9,495 bases of DNA, taken from an uncultured Tepidimonas sp. (lineage in GTDB: Bacteria; Pseudomonadota; Gammaproteobacteria; Burkholderiales; Burkholderiaceae_C). Each line of letters begins with the position of its first letter. Position 1 is the stretch's first letter. Positions 1 to 7,121 of this stretch are shown here, piece by piece. The position numbers and the translations under genes are program-made. Below the pieces are notes generated by a model. That model saw only the letters and a list, made by a program, of their open reading frames with translations, searched no databases and was not told the DNA's origin. The stretch spans positions 1-9,495 of the forward strand of contig CALEDU010000156.1 of assembly GCA_937949455.1 (NCBI GenBank), given 5' to 3'.

Positions 1-534
1 CGTGCCGCGCTTTTGTACCGCGAACAGCGCTGTCAACACCACCAGGGTAACCGGCACCACGAAGCGCTCCAGTCCCGGGGCGGCGACTTCCAGGCCCTCC
101 ACGGCCGAGAGCACTGAAATGGCGGGTGTGATGATGCCGTCGCCAAAAAAGACGGCAGTACCGAAGATGCCGATGGAAAGCAGCCACCGACGCAGGCGTG
201 GGCGGTTCTCCACCGCCATCGAGGCCAGCGCGAGCATGGCCACCAGTCCCCCCTCGCCGTTGTTGTCGGCCCGCAGGATCAGCGTCACATACTTGAGCGA
301 GACGATGATCGTCAGCGTCCAAAACACCAGCGACAGAATGCCGAAGATGTTTTCGGGCGTGACCGCGAGATTGCCGTGGGTGAAGACCTCTTTGAGTGCG
401 TACAGCAGACTGGTGCCGATGTCGCCGTACACGACGCCGAGCGCGCCGAGCGTCAGCGCCGCCAGTTTGGAGCCGTCGGTCGCGGAAGAGGAGGGGTGCG
501 CCAAAGGTCGCCGGGATGGTTGCGGGGCCACCAT
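1..534 (-). CDS. kup: Kup/TrkD-type K+ uptake permease, N-terminal part (3' end beyond window)
   Basis: Low-affinity potassium (K+/H+ symport) uptake protein of the inner membrane. Only the first 178 residues lie in the window; the full family is about 620 residues. Read on the minus strand from ATG at 534, it shows the Kup hallmarks: [20 protein letters not shown] (residues 29-48, first membrane segment with the conserved Gly-Asp), RADNNGEGG (88-96) after the second segment, and [16 protein letters not shown] (129-144). The reading frame is open to the window edge. The start at 534 gives a roughly 20-residue Ser/Pro-rich cytoplasmic leader before the first conserved block; no other in-frame ATG lies between it and the upstream gene, and a loose GGGACAGG lies 6 bases upstream. 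It follows the PaaK-like gene by 80 bases on the same strand, but its function is unrelated to the transporter/ligase run, so it is probably a neighbour rather than a pathway member. Family assignment is near certain; the exact start is less so. Confidence 0.93.
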   Translation of the reverse strand, partial: MVAPQPSRRPLAHPSSSATDGSKLAALTLGALGVVYGDIGTSLLYALKEVFTHGNLAVTPENIFGILSLVFWTLTIIVSLKYVTLILRADNNGEGGLVAMLALASMAVENRPRLRRWLLSIGIFGTAVFFGDGIITPAISVLSAVEGLEVAAPGLERFVVPVTLVVLTALFAVQKRGT

Positions 535-585
535 TGTGCGCCTGTCCCGCCACGGGCGCTGCGGACTGTTGCGCTGCAGCAACGG

Positions 586-602
586 CGACCGCCCGGCGGT
601 CG
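586..602 (-). terminator. GC-rich hairpin between the PaaK-like gene and kup, possible weak terminator
   Basis: Positions 586-593 (CGACCGCC) and 595-602 (GGCGGTCG) are perfect inverted repeats around a single base, so the transcript can form a stem of about 7 pairs with a 3-base loop. It begins 12 bases after the stop codon of the PaaK-like gene. No run of U follows on the minus strand, so it is not a classical intrinsic terminator. It may be an mRNA 3' stabiliser, a rho-assisted end, or chance in GC-rich DNA. Confidence 0.3.
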
Positions 603-614
603 GTCCATGAGGGA

Positions 615-1880
615 TCAGTTGTAGGTGCGAGCGTCCTCGATGACCTTGCCATCGTTGGGCAATGCACCGATGGTCAGCAGCTCAACGTCGCCACGCAGCT
701 TGGTCACGTCGCGCAGCGACTCCTGCAGCGCGTGTTTCAGCGCCTCTGACGGGGTGTCGGTTTCGGCGCGCAGCAGCATCTGGTCGTCGGCCATGCGGCC
801 GCTGACCACCAGCCGGGCGCGCCGCACCTCGGGGTGGCGGCGCAGCACTTCGGCCACCTGCGAGGGATGGACGAACATGCCCTTGATCTTGGTGGTCTGG
901 TCCGCGCGCCCAAGCCAGCCGCGAATGCGGGTGTTCGTGCGGCCCGTTGGGCAGGGCCCCGGCAGCACCGCCGACAGGTCACCCGTGCCAAAGCGGATGA
1001 GCGGATAGTCGGGATTGAGCGCCGTGACCACCACCTCGCCGACCTCGCCCTCGGGCACGGGGTCGTCGGTCCCAGGGCGCACGATCTCCAGAATCACGCT
1101 TTCATCCAGAACCAGCCCTTCGCGAGCCGAGGTCTCGTAGGCGATCAGACCGACATCGGCCGTCGCGTAGGCCTGATAAGCCGCGATGCCGCGCTCGGCC
1201 AGCCAGTCGCGCAGACTGGGCGGGAAGGCCTCGCCAGACACCAGAGCCTTGCGGATGGGCAGGCGCACGCCCGCGGCCTCGGCTTTTTCCACGAGGATGC
1301 GCAGAAAGCTCGGCGTGCCGCAGTAGCCCACCGGCTTGAGATCCATGATGGCGGCGAGCTGCTGCTCGGTGTTGCCCACGCCGCCGGGGAAAACCGCGCA
1401 GCCGATCGCTTGTGCACCGGCTTCCATGATCCACGCACCAGGCGTGAGGTGGTAGCTGAAGGCGTTGTGGATCAGATCGCCAGCCTCGAAGCTGGCGGCG
1501 GTGAGCGCCCGGGCGCTGCGCCAGTAGTCGGTGCCTTCGCCTTCGGGTTCGTAAATGGGGCCGGGCGACTGAAAGACGCGCCGCGCCCCGCGCGCCCGCA
1601 ATAGCCCGCGCCAGCCGATCGTGGACAGCCCCGCGAAGGGGTCGCCGCCGGCCGCACGGCTGGCGTGCTGATGTTCCATCAGGTCGTGTTTGCGCAGCAC
1701 GGGCAGGCGCGCCAATTCGGCGCGCGTGGTGACGCGCGCCGGATCCACCTGGGCCAGGCGCTCGGCCCAGGCGATGCTGTGCGCGCGCGCATGGGAGATG
1801 AGTCCGGGCAGGGCGGCAAAGAGGGCGGCCTCGCGCTCGGCGGCAGGGCGGGTTTCGAGCGAATCGTGGAAAGTGGGCAT
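615..1880 (-). CDS. PaaK-like adenylate-forming protein (phenylacetate-CoA ligase family), degenerate ATP loop
   Basis: A 421-residue protein of the PaaK-like branch of the ANL (acyl-CoA ligase) superfamily, presumably cytoplasmic; such enzymes activate a carboxylate to an acyl-adenylate and then an acyl-CoA. Visible matches: [18 protein letters not shown] (188-205) and [16 protein letters not shown] (212-227), typical of PaaK relatives; [10 protein letters not shown] (235-244) at the place of the Tyr-Gly-x-Ser/Thr-Glu motif; IRFGTGDL (295-302) with the ribose-binding Asp; [14 protein letters not shown] (321-334) followed by [10 protein letters not shown] (337-346), the hinge and start of the small domain; and PNDGKVIED (408-416) with a candidate catalytic Lys412. 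The usual TSGTTGxP loop is absent; residues 103-113 ([11 protein letters not shown]) occupy roughly its place. ATG at 1880 is the first start matching the family N-terminus, although the Shine-Dalgarno there is poor. It lies 44 bases after livF and is the last gene of the run. The substrate is unknown; phenylacetate itself is only one possibility. Confidence 0.85.
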   Translation of the reverse strand: MPTFHDSLETRPAAEREAALFAALPGLISHARAHSIAWAERLAQVDPARVTTRAELARLPVLRKHDLMEHQHASRAAGGDPFAGLSTIGWRGLLRARGARRVFQSPGPIYEPEGEGTDYWRSARALTAASFEAGDLIHNAFSYHLTPGAWIMEAGAQAIGCAVFPGGVGNTEQQLAAIMDLKPVGYCGTPSFLRILVEKAEAAGVRLPIRKALVSGEAFPPSLRDWLAERGIAAYQAYATADVGLIAYETSAREGLVLDESVILEIVRPGTDDPVPEGEVGEVVVTALNPDYPLIRFGTGDLSAVLPGPCPTGRTNTRIRGWLGRADQTTKIKGMFVHPSQVAEVLRRHPEVRRARLVVSGRMADDQMLLRAETDTPSEALKHALQESLRDVTKLRGDVELLTIGALPNDGKVIEDARTYN

Positions 1881-1924
1881 GGTGAACGAACTGCGCAGCG
1901 ATGGAATTCGGGACAGGGTGGTTG

Positions 1925-2734
1925 TCAGGCCAGCCAGCGCTTGCGGCGCTTGTAGCTCTTGACGTCGCGAAAGCTCTTGCGCTCGCCGCCACCCATGCCG
2001 AGGTAGAACTCTTTGACGTCTTCGTTGTGGCGCAGGTCCTGCGCGGCGCCGTCCATGACGATGCGGCCAGACTCCATGATGTAGCCGTAGTTGGCGTAGC
2101 GCAGCGCCATGTTGGTGTTTTGCTCGGCGATCAGGAAGCTGACCTTTTCTTTTTGGTTGAGGTCCTTGACGATCTCGAACACCTCTTCGACGATCTGCGG
2201 TGCCAGCCCCATCGATGGCTCGTCCAGCAGCACGACGCTGGGGTTGGCCATCAGGGCGCGGCCGATCGCGCACATCTGCTGCTCGCCGCCGGAGGTGTAG
2301 GCAGCCTGGCTGGTGCGGCGCGTCTTCAGGCGCGGGAAGTAGGTGTAGACCTTGTCCAGGTTGGCGGCGATCTCGCCCTTGTCTGTGCGCGTGTAGGCAC
2401 CGGTCAGCAGGTTTTCTTCGATCGTCAGGTGGGCGAAGCAGTGCCGTCCCTCCATGACCTGCACCACGCCTCGTTTGACCAGGTCGGCGGGCGTGAGGTT
2501 TTCGATGCGCTCGCCGCGCAGCTCGATCGAGCCCTTGGTGACCTCCCCGCGCTCGCCCTTGAGCAGGTTGGAGATGGCGCGCAGGGTCGTGGTCTTGCCA
2601 GCGCCATTGCCGCCCAGGATGGCGGCGATCTGGCCCTCGGCGAGCTGCAGCGAGACGCCCTTGAGCACGAGGATGACGTGGTTGTAGATGACCTCGATGC
2701 CGTTGACGGTGAGGACGGGTGCGGGTGTCGTCAT
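1925..2734 (-). CDS. livF: HAAT/LIV-type ABC transporter ATP-binding protein LivF
   Basis: Second ATPase subunit of the importer, 269 residues, cytoplasmic and docking on the LivH/LivM-type permeases. Motifs in order: Walker A GGNGAGKT (41-48); Q-loop region VVQVMEGRHCFAHLTIEENL (90-109), the LivF-type variant; signature YTSGGEQQM (146-154), with Thr where Leu is usual; Walker B VVLLDEP (167-173); and AEQN (203-206), where LivF proteins have Gln-Asn instead of the switch His. The C-terminus runs about 25 residues past the normal core and is strongly basic (KSFRDVKSYKRRKRW, 253-267). I chose ATG at 2734, not the upstream in-frame start near 2767, because GAGGT sits 7 bases upstream and the protein then begins right at the ABC core. 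It is separated from the binding-protein gene by 147 bases filled with hairpins, so its expression may be set apart from the genes before it. Confidence 0.96.
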   Translation of the reverse strand: MTTPAPVLTVNGIEVIYNHVILVLKGVSLQLAEGQIAAILGGNGAGKTTTLRAISNLLKGERGEVTKGSIELRGERIENLTPADLVKRGVVQVMEGRHCFAHLTIEENLLTGAYTRTDKGEIAANLDKVYTYFPRLKTRRTSQAAYTSGGEQQMCAIGRALMANPSVVLLDEPSMGLAPQIVEEVFEIVKDLNQKEKVSFLIAEQNTNMALRYANYGYIMESGRIVMDGAAQDLRHNEDVKEFYLGMGGGERKSFRDVKSYKRRKRWLA

Positions 2735-2768
2735 GGGGTGACCTCGGTAACGTGGCTGGGTGCGCAAG

Positions 2769-2899
2769 CACCACCCGTCAGCGCCGCGGACCGACGCTGG
2801 CGGGTGGTGGTGGGGGCTGTGGAGCGCCTGCCCCCACCACGAGGGGCGGCGTGGACCGACCGCCCCCCTTCGCCCGGACCATCAGGACTGGCAGTCCTG
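2769..2899 (-). other. Run of four GC-rich hairpins between the binding-protein gene and livF
   Basis: In the direction of transcription (minus strand) there are four inverted repeats in a row. Hairpin 1: 2883-2890 with 2892-2899, 8-base perfect arms, overlapping the stop codon of the binding-protein gene. Hairpin 2: 2843-2849 with 2860-2866, 7-base perfect arms, 10-base loop. Hairpin 3: 2807-2817 with 2830-2840, 11-base perfect arms, 12-base loop. Hairpin 4: 2769-2783 with 2795-2809, 15-base arms with one mismatch, 11-base loop. Hairpins 3 and 4 share bases 2807-2809. No U-run follows any of them. This position, just after a periplasmic binding-protein gene and before a membrane-complex gene, is where other importer operons carry stabilising or attenuating stem-loops that keep the binding protein in excess. 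The structures are seen in the sequence; the role is inference. Confidence 0.6.
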
Positions 2900-4219
2900 C
2901 GGCGTGCGGCGCTCGATCTTCTTCTCGGCGGCGTACTTGTCGGCCGCGGCGCGCACCATCGGCTTGATGATCTGCTCGTCCGCCTGGTACCAGTCGCTGG
3001 TGAACTCCCACTTGCTGCCGTTCCAGGTGTGGATGCGGGCCCAGGCCGCGCCCATGTGGTCCTGGCAGCTCGTTGAAATCGGCCGCATCACACCCTTGAA
3101 GCCCAGCGCGTCGAGTTTGGCCTGCGTCAGGTTCAGGTTTTCCAGGCCCCAGCGCACCTGCTCGCCGGTCATGACCTTGCCCTTGCCGAAGCGCTCTTGC
3201 GCACGGCGCACGCCCTCGATCGCCAGCATGGCGCTCATCGCCCCGCGCACATACAGCACCGAGCCGACCTCATCCTTGGGGCCCGTGCCCTGGCCCTTGC
3301 CGTGCACCTTCTGCAGAATTTCCTTGATGAAGGGGGCGTTGGGCTCGGCACCGTGCTGCATGGTGACGGCGTTGTAACCCTTGGCGCCTGCGCCGATGTC
3401 CTTGACATCCGGCTCGGCCCCGGCCCACCAGACCCCGTAAATCTTGTCGCGCGGGTAGCCGACGGCTTGCGCCTCTTTGAGCAGGGTGGAGTTCATCACC
3501 CCCCAGCCCCAGTTGATCACGTAGTCGGGGCGCTGTTGACGGATTTGCAGCCAGGTGGACTTCTGTTCCACGCCCGGGTGCGGCACCGGCAGCAGCGACA
3601 GCTGGTAGCCGTGCATCGCGGCACGCTCCTGCAGGATGGGGATGGCCTCTTTGCCGAACGGGCTGTCGTGGTAGACCAAAGCGATCTTCTTGCCCTTGAG
3701 CTTGTCGAAGCCGCCTTCCTTCTTGGCGATGTGCTGGATGATCACGTCGCCCGCGACCCAGTAGGTGCCCGCGAGCGGGAAGTTCCACTTGAAGACGCCG
3801 CCGTCCTGCGATTCGCTGCGGCCGTAGCCGGCGGTGATGAGCGGGATCTTGTCCACAGGGGCTTTTTCGGTCAGCGCGAAGGTGATGCCAGTGGACAGCG
3901 GCTGGAACATGGTGGCGCCGCCGTTTTTGCCCTTGAGGCGCTCGTAGCACTCGACACCACGGTCGGTTGCGTAGCCGGTATCGCACTCCTCCCAACTCAC
4001 CTTGACGCCGTTGATGCCGCCGCGGGCGTTGGTGAGCTTGAGGTAGTCCACGAAGCCGTTCGCCCAGGGCACGCCGTTGGGGGCGTAGGCCCCGGTGCGG
4101 TACACCAAGACGGGAAAGAATTGCTCCTTGGCCTGCGCGTAGGCGGCGGTGCCGACCAGCGCACTGGACAAGACGGCAGTCGCTGCCGCGGCAGCAAGGA
4201 TCACGGGGCGTAGCTTCAT
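2882..4219 (-). CDS. Periplasmic substrate-binding protein, LivJ/LivK (type 1 PBP) family
   Basis: A 445-residue precursor that captures the substrate in the periplasm and delivers it to the permeases. Signal peptide: basic MKLRP, hydrophobic Ala-rich segment (6-25) and an AYA cleavage site at 26-28, giving mature QAKEQFF. There is no lipobox Cys, so it is a soluble secreted protein. The type 1 fold is supported by FVDYLKLTNARGGINGVKV (57-74; the family's asparagine-glycine-glycine segment is usually NAxGGINGRKV), KIALVYHDSPFGKE (178-191) in the second lobe, and a DYVINWGWG segment (232-240). Mature cysteines fall at 79, 91, 385 and 443, allowing up to two disulfides. It is longer than typical leucine-binding proteins (about 370). 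AGGAG lies 7 bases before ATG 4219. It sits between livM (46-base gap) and livF. The ligand is unlikely to be readable by homology alone; neighbouring CoA ligases point to a carboxylic acid rather than an amino acid. Confidence 0.93.
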   Translation of the reverse strand: MKLRPVILAAAAATAVLSSALVGTAAYAQAKEQFFPVLVYRTGAYAPNGVPWANGFVDYLKLTNARGGINGVKVSWEECDTGYATDRGVECYERLKGKNGGATMFQPLSTGITFALTEKAPVDKIPLITAGYGRSESQDGGVFKWNFPLAGTYWVAGDVIIQHIAKKEGGFDKLKGKKIALVYHDSPFGKEAIPILQERAAMHGYQLSLLPVPHPGVEQKSTWLQIRQQRPDYVINWGWGVMNSTLLKEAQAVGYPRDKIYGVWWAGAEPDVKDIGAGAKGYNAVTMQHGAEPNAPFIKEILQKVHGKGQGTGPKDEVGSVLYVRGAMSAMLAIEGVRRAQERFGKGKVMTGEQVRWGLENLNLTQAKLDALGFKGVMRPISTSCQDHMGAAWARIHTWNGSKWEFTSDWYQADEQIIKPMVRAAADKYAAEKKIERRTPQDCQS

Positions 4220-4265
4220 GGTCTGTCTCCTAGGATGGTTGAAGCACGGGTGGGGAAATCGATGA

Positions 4266-5342
4266 TCAATGGGGGAACGGCCAGATGCGCAGCTTCTGTT
4301 TGCCGACGCTCCACAGCTTGGCCAGACCGTGGGGTTCGACGATCAGGAACCACACGATCAGGGCTCCGAAAATCATGTATTCGGCATGGGACACTGCCGC
4401 GGTCGAGACGTCCATCCCGAACAACCCGCCCAACCAGGGCAGGAATTGGTTGAGGAAGATGGGCAACACGACGATGAAGGCCGCGCCGAAGAAGCTGCCC
4501 ATGATCGAGCCCAGGCCGCCGATGATGACCATGAACAGCAGTTGGAATGAGCGATCGATCGAGAAGGCCGCCGGCTCCCACGAACTCAGGTGGATGAAGC
4601 CCCACAGCGCGCCGGCCACACCAACGATGAAGGAGCTGACCGCGAACGCCGACAGCTTGGCGTACACCGGGCGGATGCCGATCACGGCCGCAGCCACATC
4701 CATGTCGCGGATGGCCATCCACTCGCGCCCAATGGCAGAGCGCACGAGGTTTTTGGCCAGCAGAGCAAACAGCACCACGAAGCCCAGGCAGAAGAGGTAT
4801 TTTTCGACGGGGGTATCGATCTGCCAGCCCAGTACACTCAGGTTGGACACCGACACCGAGCCCGACGGGTTGTTGTTGGTGAACCAGCCGATGCGCAAAA
4901 AGGCCCAGTCGGTGAAGAACTGTGCGGCGAGTGTGGCCACCGCCAGGTACAGTCCCCTGACGCGCAGGCTTGGAATGCCGAAGAGTATCCCCACGACCGT
5001 GGCGCACAGCCCACCGATGAGCAGTGCGGCGATCAGCGGCATGCCCTCGAAGCGCACATAGGCGTTGTAGGCCATGTAGGCGCCGACCGCCATGAAGGCT
5101 CCCGAGCCGAGCGAGATTTGGCCGCAGTAGCCGACCAGGATGTTGACCCCGATGGCGGCCAGCGAGAGGATCAGGAACGGGATCAGGATGGCGCGAAACA
5201 GGTACTCATCCGCCAACAGCGGCACGCCGATGAAGGCAAAGGCGACCAGGGCGAGGATGGCCCAGCGGTCTTGCGCGATCGGGAAGATCTGCTGATCCGC
5301 GCGGTAGCTGGTTTTGAACTGTCCGTTTTCTCTGTAGAACAT
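4266..5342 (-). CDS. livM: HAAT/LIV-type ABC transporter permease LivM
   Basis: Inner-membrane permease subunit of 358 residues that forms the translocation pore with the LivH-type partner. After a polar, roughly 25-residue N-terminal tail come many hydrophobic segments (first at about 27-44, next at about 50-69). The family-specific NILVGYCGQISLGSGAFMAV (67-86) is clear, as is PSLRVRGLYLAVATLA (124-139). The cytoplasmic coupling loop that docks the ATPase is GREWMAIRDMDVAAAVIGI (205-223). FMVIIGGLGSIMGSFFGAAF (270-289) is the conserved late segment. It starts at ATG 5342, 11 bases after the livH stop; the ribosome-binding sequence (GAGGTAAGGA) overlaps that stop, which suggests translational coupling. 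The length is within the family range and no defect is visible. Confidence 0.95.
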   Translation of the reverse strand: MFYRENGQFKTSYRADQQIFPIAQDRWAILALVAFAFIGVPLLADEYLFRAILIPFLILSLAAIGVNILVGYCGQISLGSGAFMAVGAYMAYNAYVRFEGMPLIAALLIGGLCATVVGILFGIPSLRVRGLYLAVATLAAQFFTDWAFLRIGWFTNNNPSGSVSVSNLSVLGWQIDTPVEKYLFCLGFVVLFALLAKNLVRSAIGREWMAIRDMDVAAAVIGIRPVYAKLSAFAVSSFIVGVAGALWGFIHLSSWEPAAFSIDRSFQLLFMVIIGGLGSIMGSFFGAAFIVVLPIFLNQFLPWLGGLFGMDVSTAAVSHAEYMIFGALIVWFLIVEPHGLAKLWSVGKQKLRIWPFPH

Positions 5343-5353
5343 GATTCCTTACC

Positions 5354-6283
5354 TCAGACGCGGTCGATGATCTTTTCGCCGAACAGGCCCTGGGGACGGA
5401 ACAGCAGGAATATCAATGCCAGGACGTAGGCAAACCAGATTTCGATGCCGCCGCCGACCAAGGGTCCGAGATAGACCTCGGAGAGCTTTTCGCCCACACC
5501 GATGATGAGGCCGCCGACGATGGCACCCGGCACTGAGGTCAGTCCGCCGAGGATGATGACCGGCAGCGCCCGCAAGGCGATGGTGGTGAGGGAGAACTGC
5601 ACCCCGAGCTTGGAGCCCCAGATCATCCCGGCGACCAGCGCCACGACACCGGCCACGCACCACACGATCACCCAGATGCGGTTGAGCGGGATGCCGATGG
5701 ACTGCGCGGCCTGATGGTCGTCGGCCACCGCGCGCAGGGCACGGCCCGTGGCGGTCTTTTGGAAGAACAGCGACAGCGCCGCCACCAGCAAGGCCGCGAT
5801 GCCTGCGGCGATCAGGTCCTCTTGGTTGAGCAGGATGCCGCCTTCGAACATGTCCTCCAGGATGAAGATCGGGTCCTTGGGCATGCCGATGTTGATCTGG
5901 TAGATGTCACTGCCGAAGAGGGTCTGCCCGGCGCCGTCGAGGAAGTAGGTGATGCCCAGGGTGGCCATCAACAGCGTCGCGCCTTCCTGGTTGACGAGGT
6001 GGCGCAGGACCAGCGCTTCGACCAGCCACGCCACCACGAACATCAACAGTGCGGCCACGGCAAACGCCAGCAGGTTGGCCAGCAGCAGGCTCTCGAAGCC
6101 CAACCAGCGCGGCAGCCACTCCGAAAAGCGCGCCATCGCCAGCGCGGCAAACAGCACCATCGCGCCCTGCGCAAAATTGAACACACCGGAGGCTTTGAAG
6201 ATCAGCACGAAGCCGAGCGCCACCAGCGAATACAGCATGCCGGCCATCAGGCCGCCGAAGAGGGTTTCCAGAAAAAATCCCAT
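5354..6283 (-). CDS. livH: HAAT/LIV-type ABC transporter permease LivH
   Basis: The other inner-membrane permease, 309 residues, normal for LivH. Visible features: an N-terminal LFGGLMAGMLYSLVALGFVL (8-27) and IFKASGVFNFAQGAM (28-42), which is the LivH hallmark (usual form xxG-x-N-x-A-Q-G); several further hydrophobic segments (about 67-90, 158-174, 203-222, 236-263, 282-295); and the coupling loop TATGRALRAVADDHQAAQSI (177-196) that contacts the ATPases. The C-terminus RPQGLFGEKIIDRV matches the usual RPxGLFGxxxxxRV ending. The start ATG 6283 is supported by GAGGAG 8 bases upstream, which overlaps the livG stop codon. The intergenic space of 12 bases before it and 11 after it shows tight operon packing. 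Substrate specificity is not determined by this subunit in any way I can read. Confidence 0.96.
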   Translation of the reverse strand: MGFFLETLFGGLMAGMLYSLVALGFVLIFKASGVFNFAQGAMVLFAALAMARFSEWLPRWLGFESLLLANLLAFAVAALLMFVVAWLVEALVLRHLVNQEGATLLMATLGITYFLDGAGQTLFGSDIYQINIGMPKDPIFILEDMFEGGILLNQEDLIAAGIAALLVAALSLFFQKTATGRALRAVADDHQAAQSIGIPLNRIWVIVWCVAGVVALVAGMIWGSKLGVQFSLTTIALRALPVIILGGLTSVPGAIVGGLIIGVGEKLSEVYLGPLVGGGIEIWFAYVLALIFLLFRPQGLFGEKIIDRV

Positions 6284-6295
6284 GTCCGTGGCTCC

Positions 6296-7081
6296 TCAGT
6301 GGCTCGTGCCCAGGTAGGCGCGGATGACATCTTCGTTGTTGCGCACCTCGTCGGGCGTGCCGTCGCCGATCTTCTTGCCGTAGTCCAGCACGACGACGCG
6401 GTCGGAGATGTCCATCACCACGCCCATGTCGTGCTCGATGAGCACGATGGTGGTGCCGAATTCGTCGTTGACGTCGAGGATGAAGCGGCACATGTCCTGC
6501 TTTTCCTCGACGTTCATGCCCGCCATGGGCTCGTCGAGCAGCAGCACCTGCGGCTCCATCGCGAGGGCTCGGCCCAGGTCCACGCGCTTTTGCAGGCCAT
6601 AAGGCAGTTGGCCCACGGGGGTTTTGCGGTAGGCCTGGATTTCCAGAAAATCGATGATGCGCTCCACCACCTCGCGCTGCGCGATTTCTTCGCGTTCGGC
6701 TGGGCCAATGCGCAGCGCTTGCAGCAAGAGGTTGCACTTCATGCGCAAGTTGCGCCCAGTCATGATGTTGTCCAGCACGCTCATTCCTTTGAACAAAGCC
6801 AGGTTCTGAAAAGTGCGCGCGATACCCATTTCGGCCACCTGGCGGCTGTTCATGTGCTTGAACGTTTGGCCACGAAAAGTAATCGATCCTTCCTGCGGCG
6901 CGTAGACGCCGTTGATGCAGTTGAGCATGGAGCTCTTGCCCGCGCCGTTGGGGCCGATGATGGCGCGGATTTCGTGCTCCCGGACGTTGAACGAGATGTC
7001 GGTCAGCGCCTTGACGCCGCCGAATCGCAGGCTGATGTTCTGGACGTCGAGGATGACGTCACCGATTTGTTTGTGAGCCAT
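6296..7081 (-). CDS. livG: HAAT/LIV-type ABC transporter ATP-binding protein LivG
   Basis: First ATPase subunit of the importer, 261 residues, cytoplasmic. Motifs: SLRFGGVKAL (17-26), the usual A-loop region; Walker A GPNGAGKS (43-50); Q-loop IARTFQNLALFKGMSVLDNI (87-106); signature LPYGLQKRVDLGRAL (159-173), the LivG-type form in which the standard LSGGQ is replaced by PYG; Walker B VLLLDEP (179-185); and switch His217 in LIEHDMGVVM. The C-terminal GTPDEVRNNEDVIRAYLG matches LivG. The frame is open upstream to 7180, but ATG 7081 is the sensible start: AGGA lies 7 bases before it and MAHKQIGDVILDVQNIS is a typical beginning. It lies 40 bases after the acyl-CoA synthetase stop and 12 before livH. 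It pairs with the LivF protein encoded further down to form an asymmetric ATPase dimer. Confidence 0.96.
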   Translation of the reverse strand: MAHKQIGDVILDVQNISLRFGGVKALTDISFNVREHEIRAIIGPNGAGKSSMLNCINGVYAPQEGSITFRGQTFKHMNSRQVAEMGIARTFQNLALFKGMSVLDNIMTGRNLRMKCNLLLQALRIGPAEREEIAQREVVERIIDFLEIQAYRKTPVGQLPYGLQKRVDLGRALAMEPQVLLLDEPMAGMNVEEKQDMCRFILDVNDEFGTTIVLIEHDMGVVMDISDRVVVLDYGKKIGDGTPDEVRNNEDVIRAYLGTSH

Positions 7082-7121
7082 GGGGCATCCTGAAAGGGCG
7101 AAGTGCCGTCGGGCGCGTCCT

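Noticed and set aside
586..602. Classical intrinsic terminator before kup
   Set aside because: The stem is short and no U-run follows on the transcribed strand; kept only as a low-confidence hairpin.
2..610. Plus-strand open frame of 202 codons at the left edge
   Set aside because: Its reverse strand reads clearly as a Kup potassium transporter with hallmark motifs; the plus frame is its shadow.
2103..2126. Missing switch His in LivF (AEQN)
   Set aside because: Gln-Asn at this place is usual in LivF proteins, so it is not evidence of inactivity.
615..2774. A single 719-codon minus-strand frame that would fuse upstream sequence to the PaaK-like protein
   Set aside because: The portion above 1880 is a shifted frame of livF (Arg/Pro/His-rich nonsense). 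The real PaaK-like protein begins at 1880 and livF is read in another frame.
1901..3076. Long plus-strand open frame (391 codons) opposite livF, and similar ones at 3197-4213 and 5714-7093
   Set aside because: They lie antisense to well-recognised transporter genes, have compositions rich in Gly, Val, Asp, His and Gln typical of the reverse of GC-rich codons, and show no known domain.
6569..6607. LivG signature lacking LSGGQ, considered as a defect
   Set aside because: LPYGLQKRV is the normal LivG-family variant; Walker A, Walker B and the switch His are intact.
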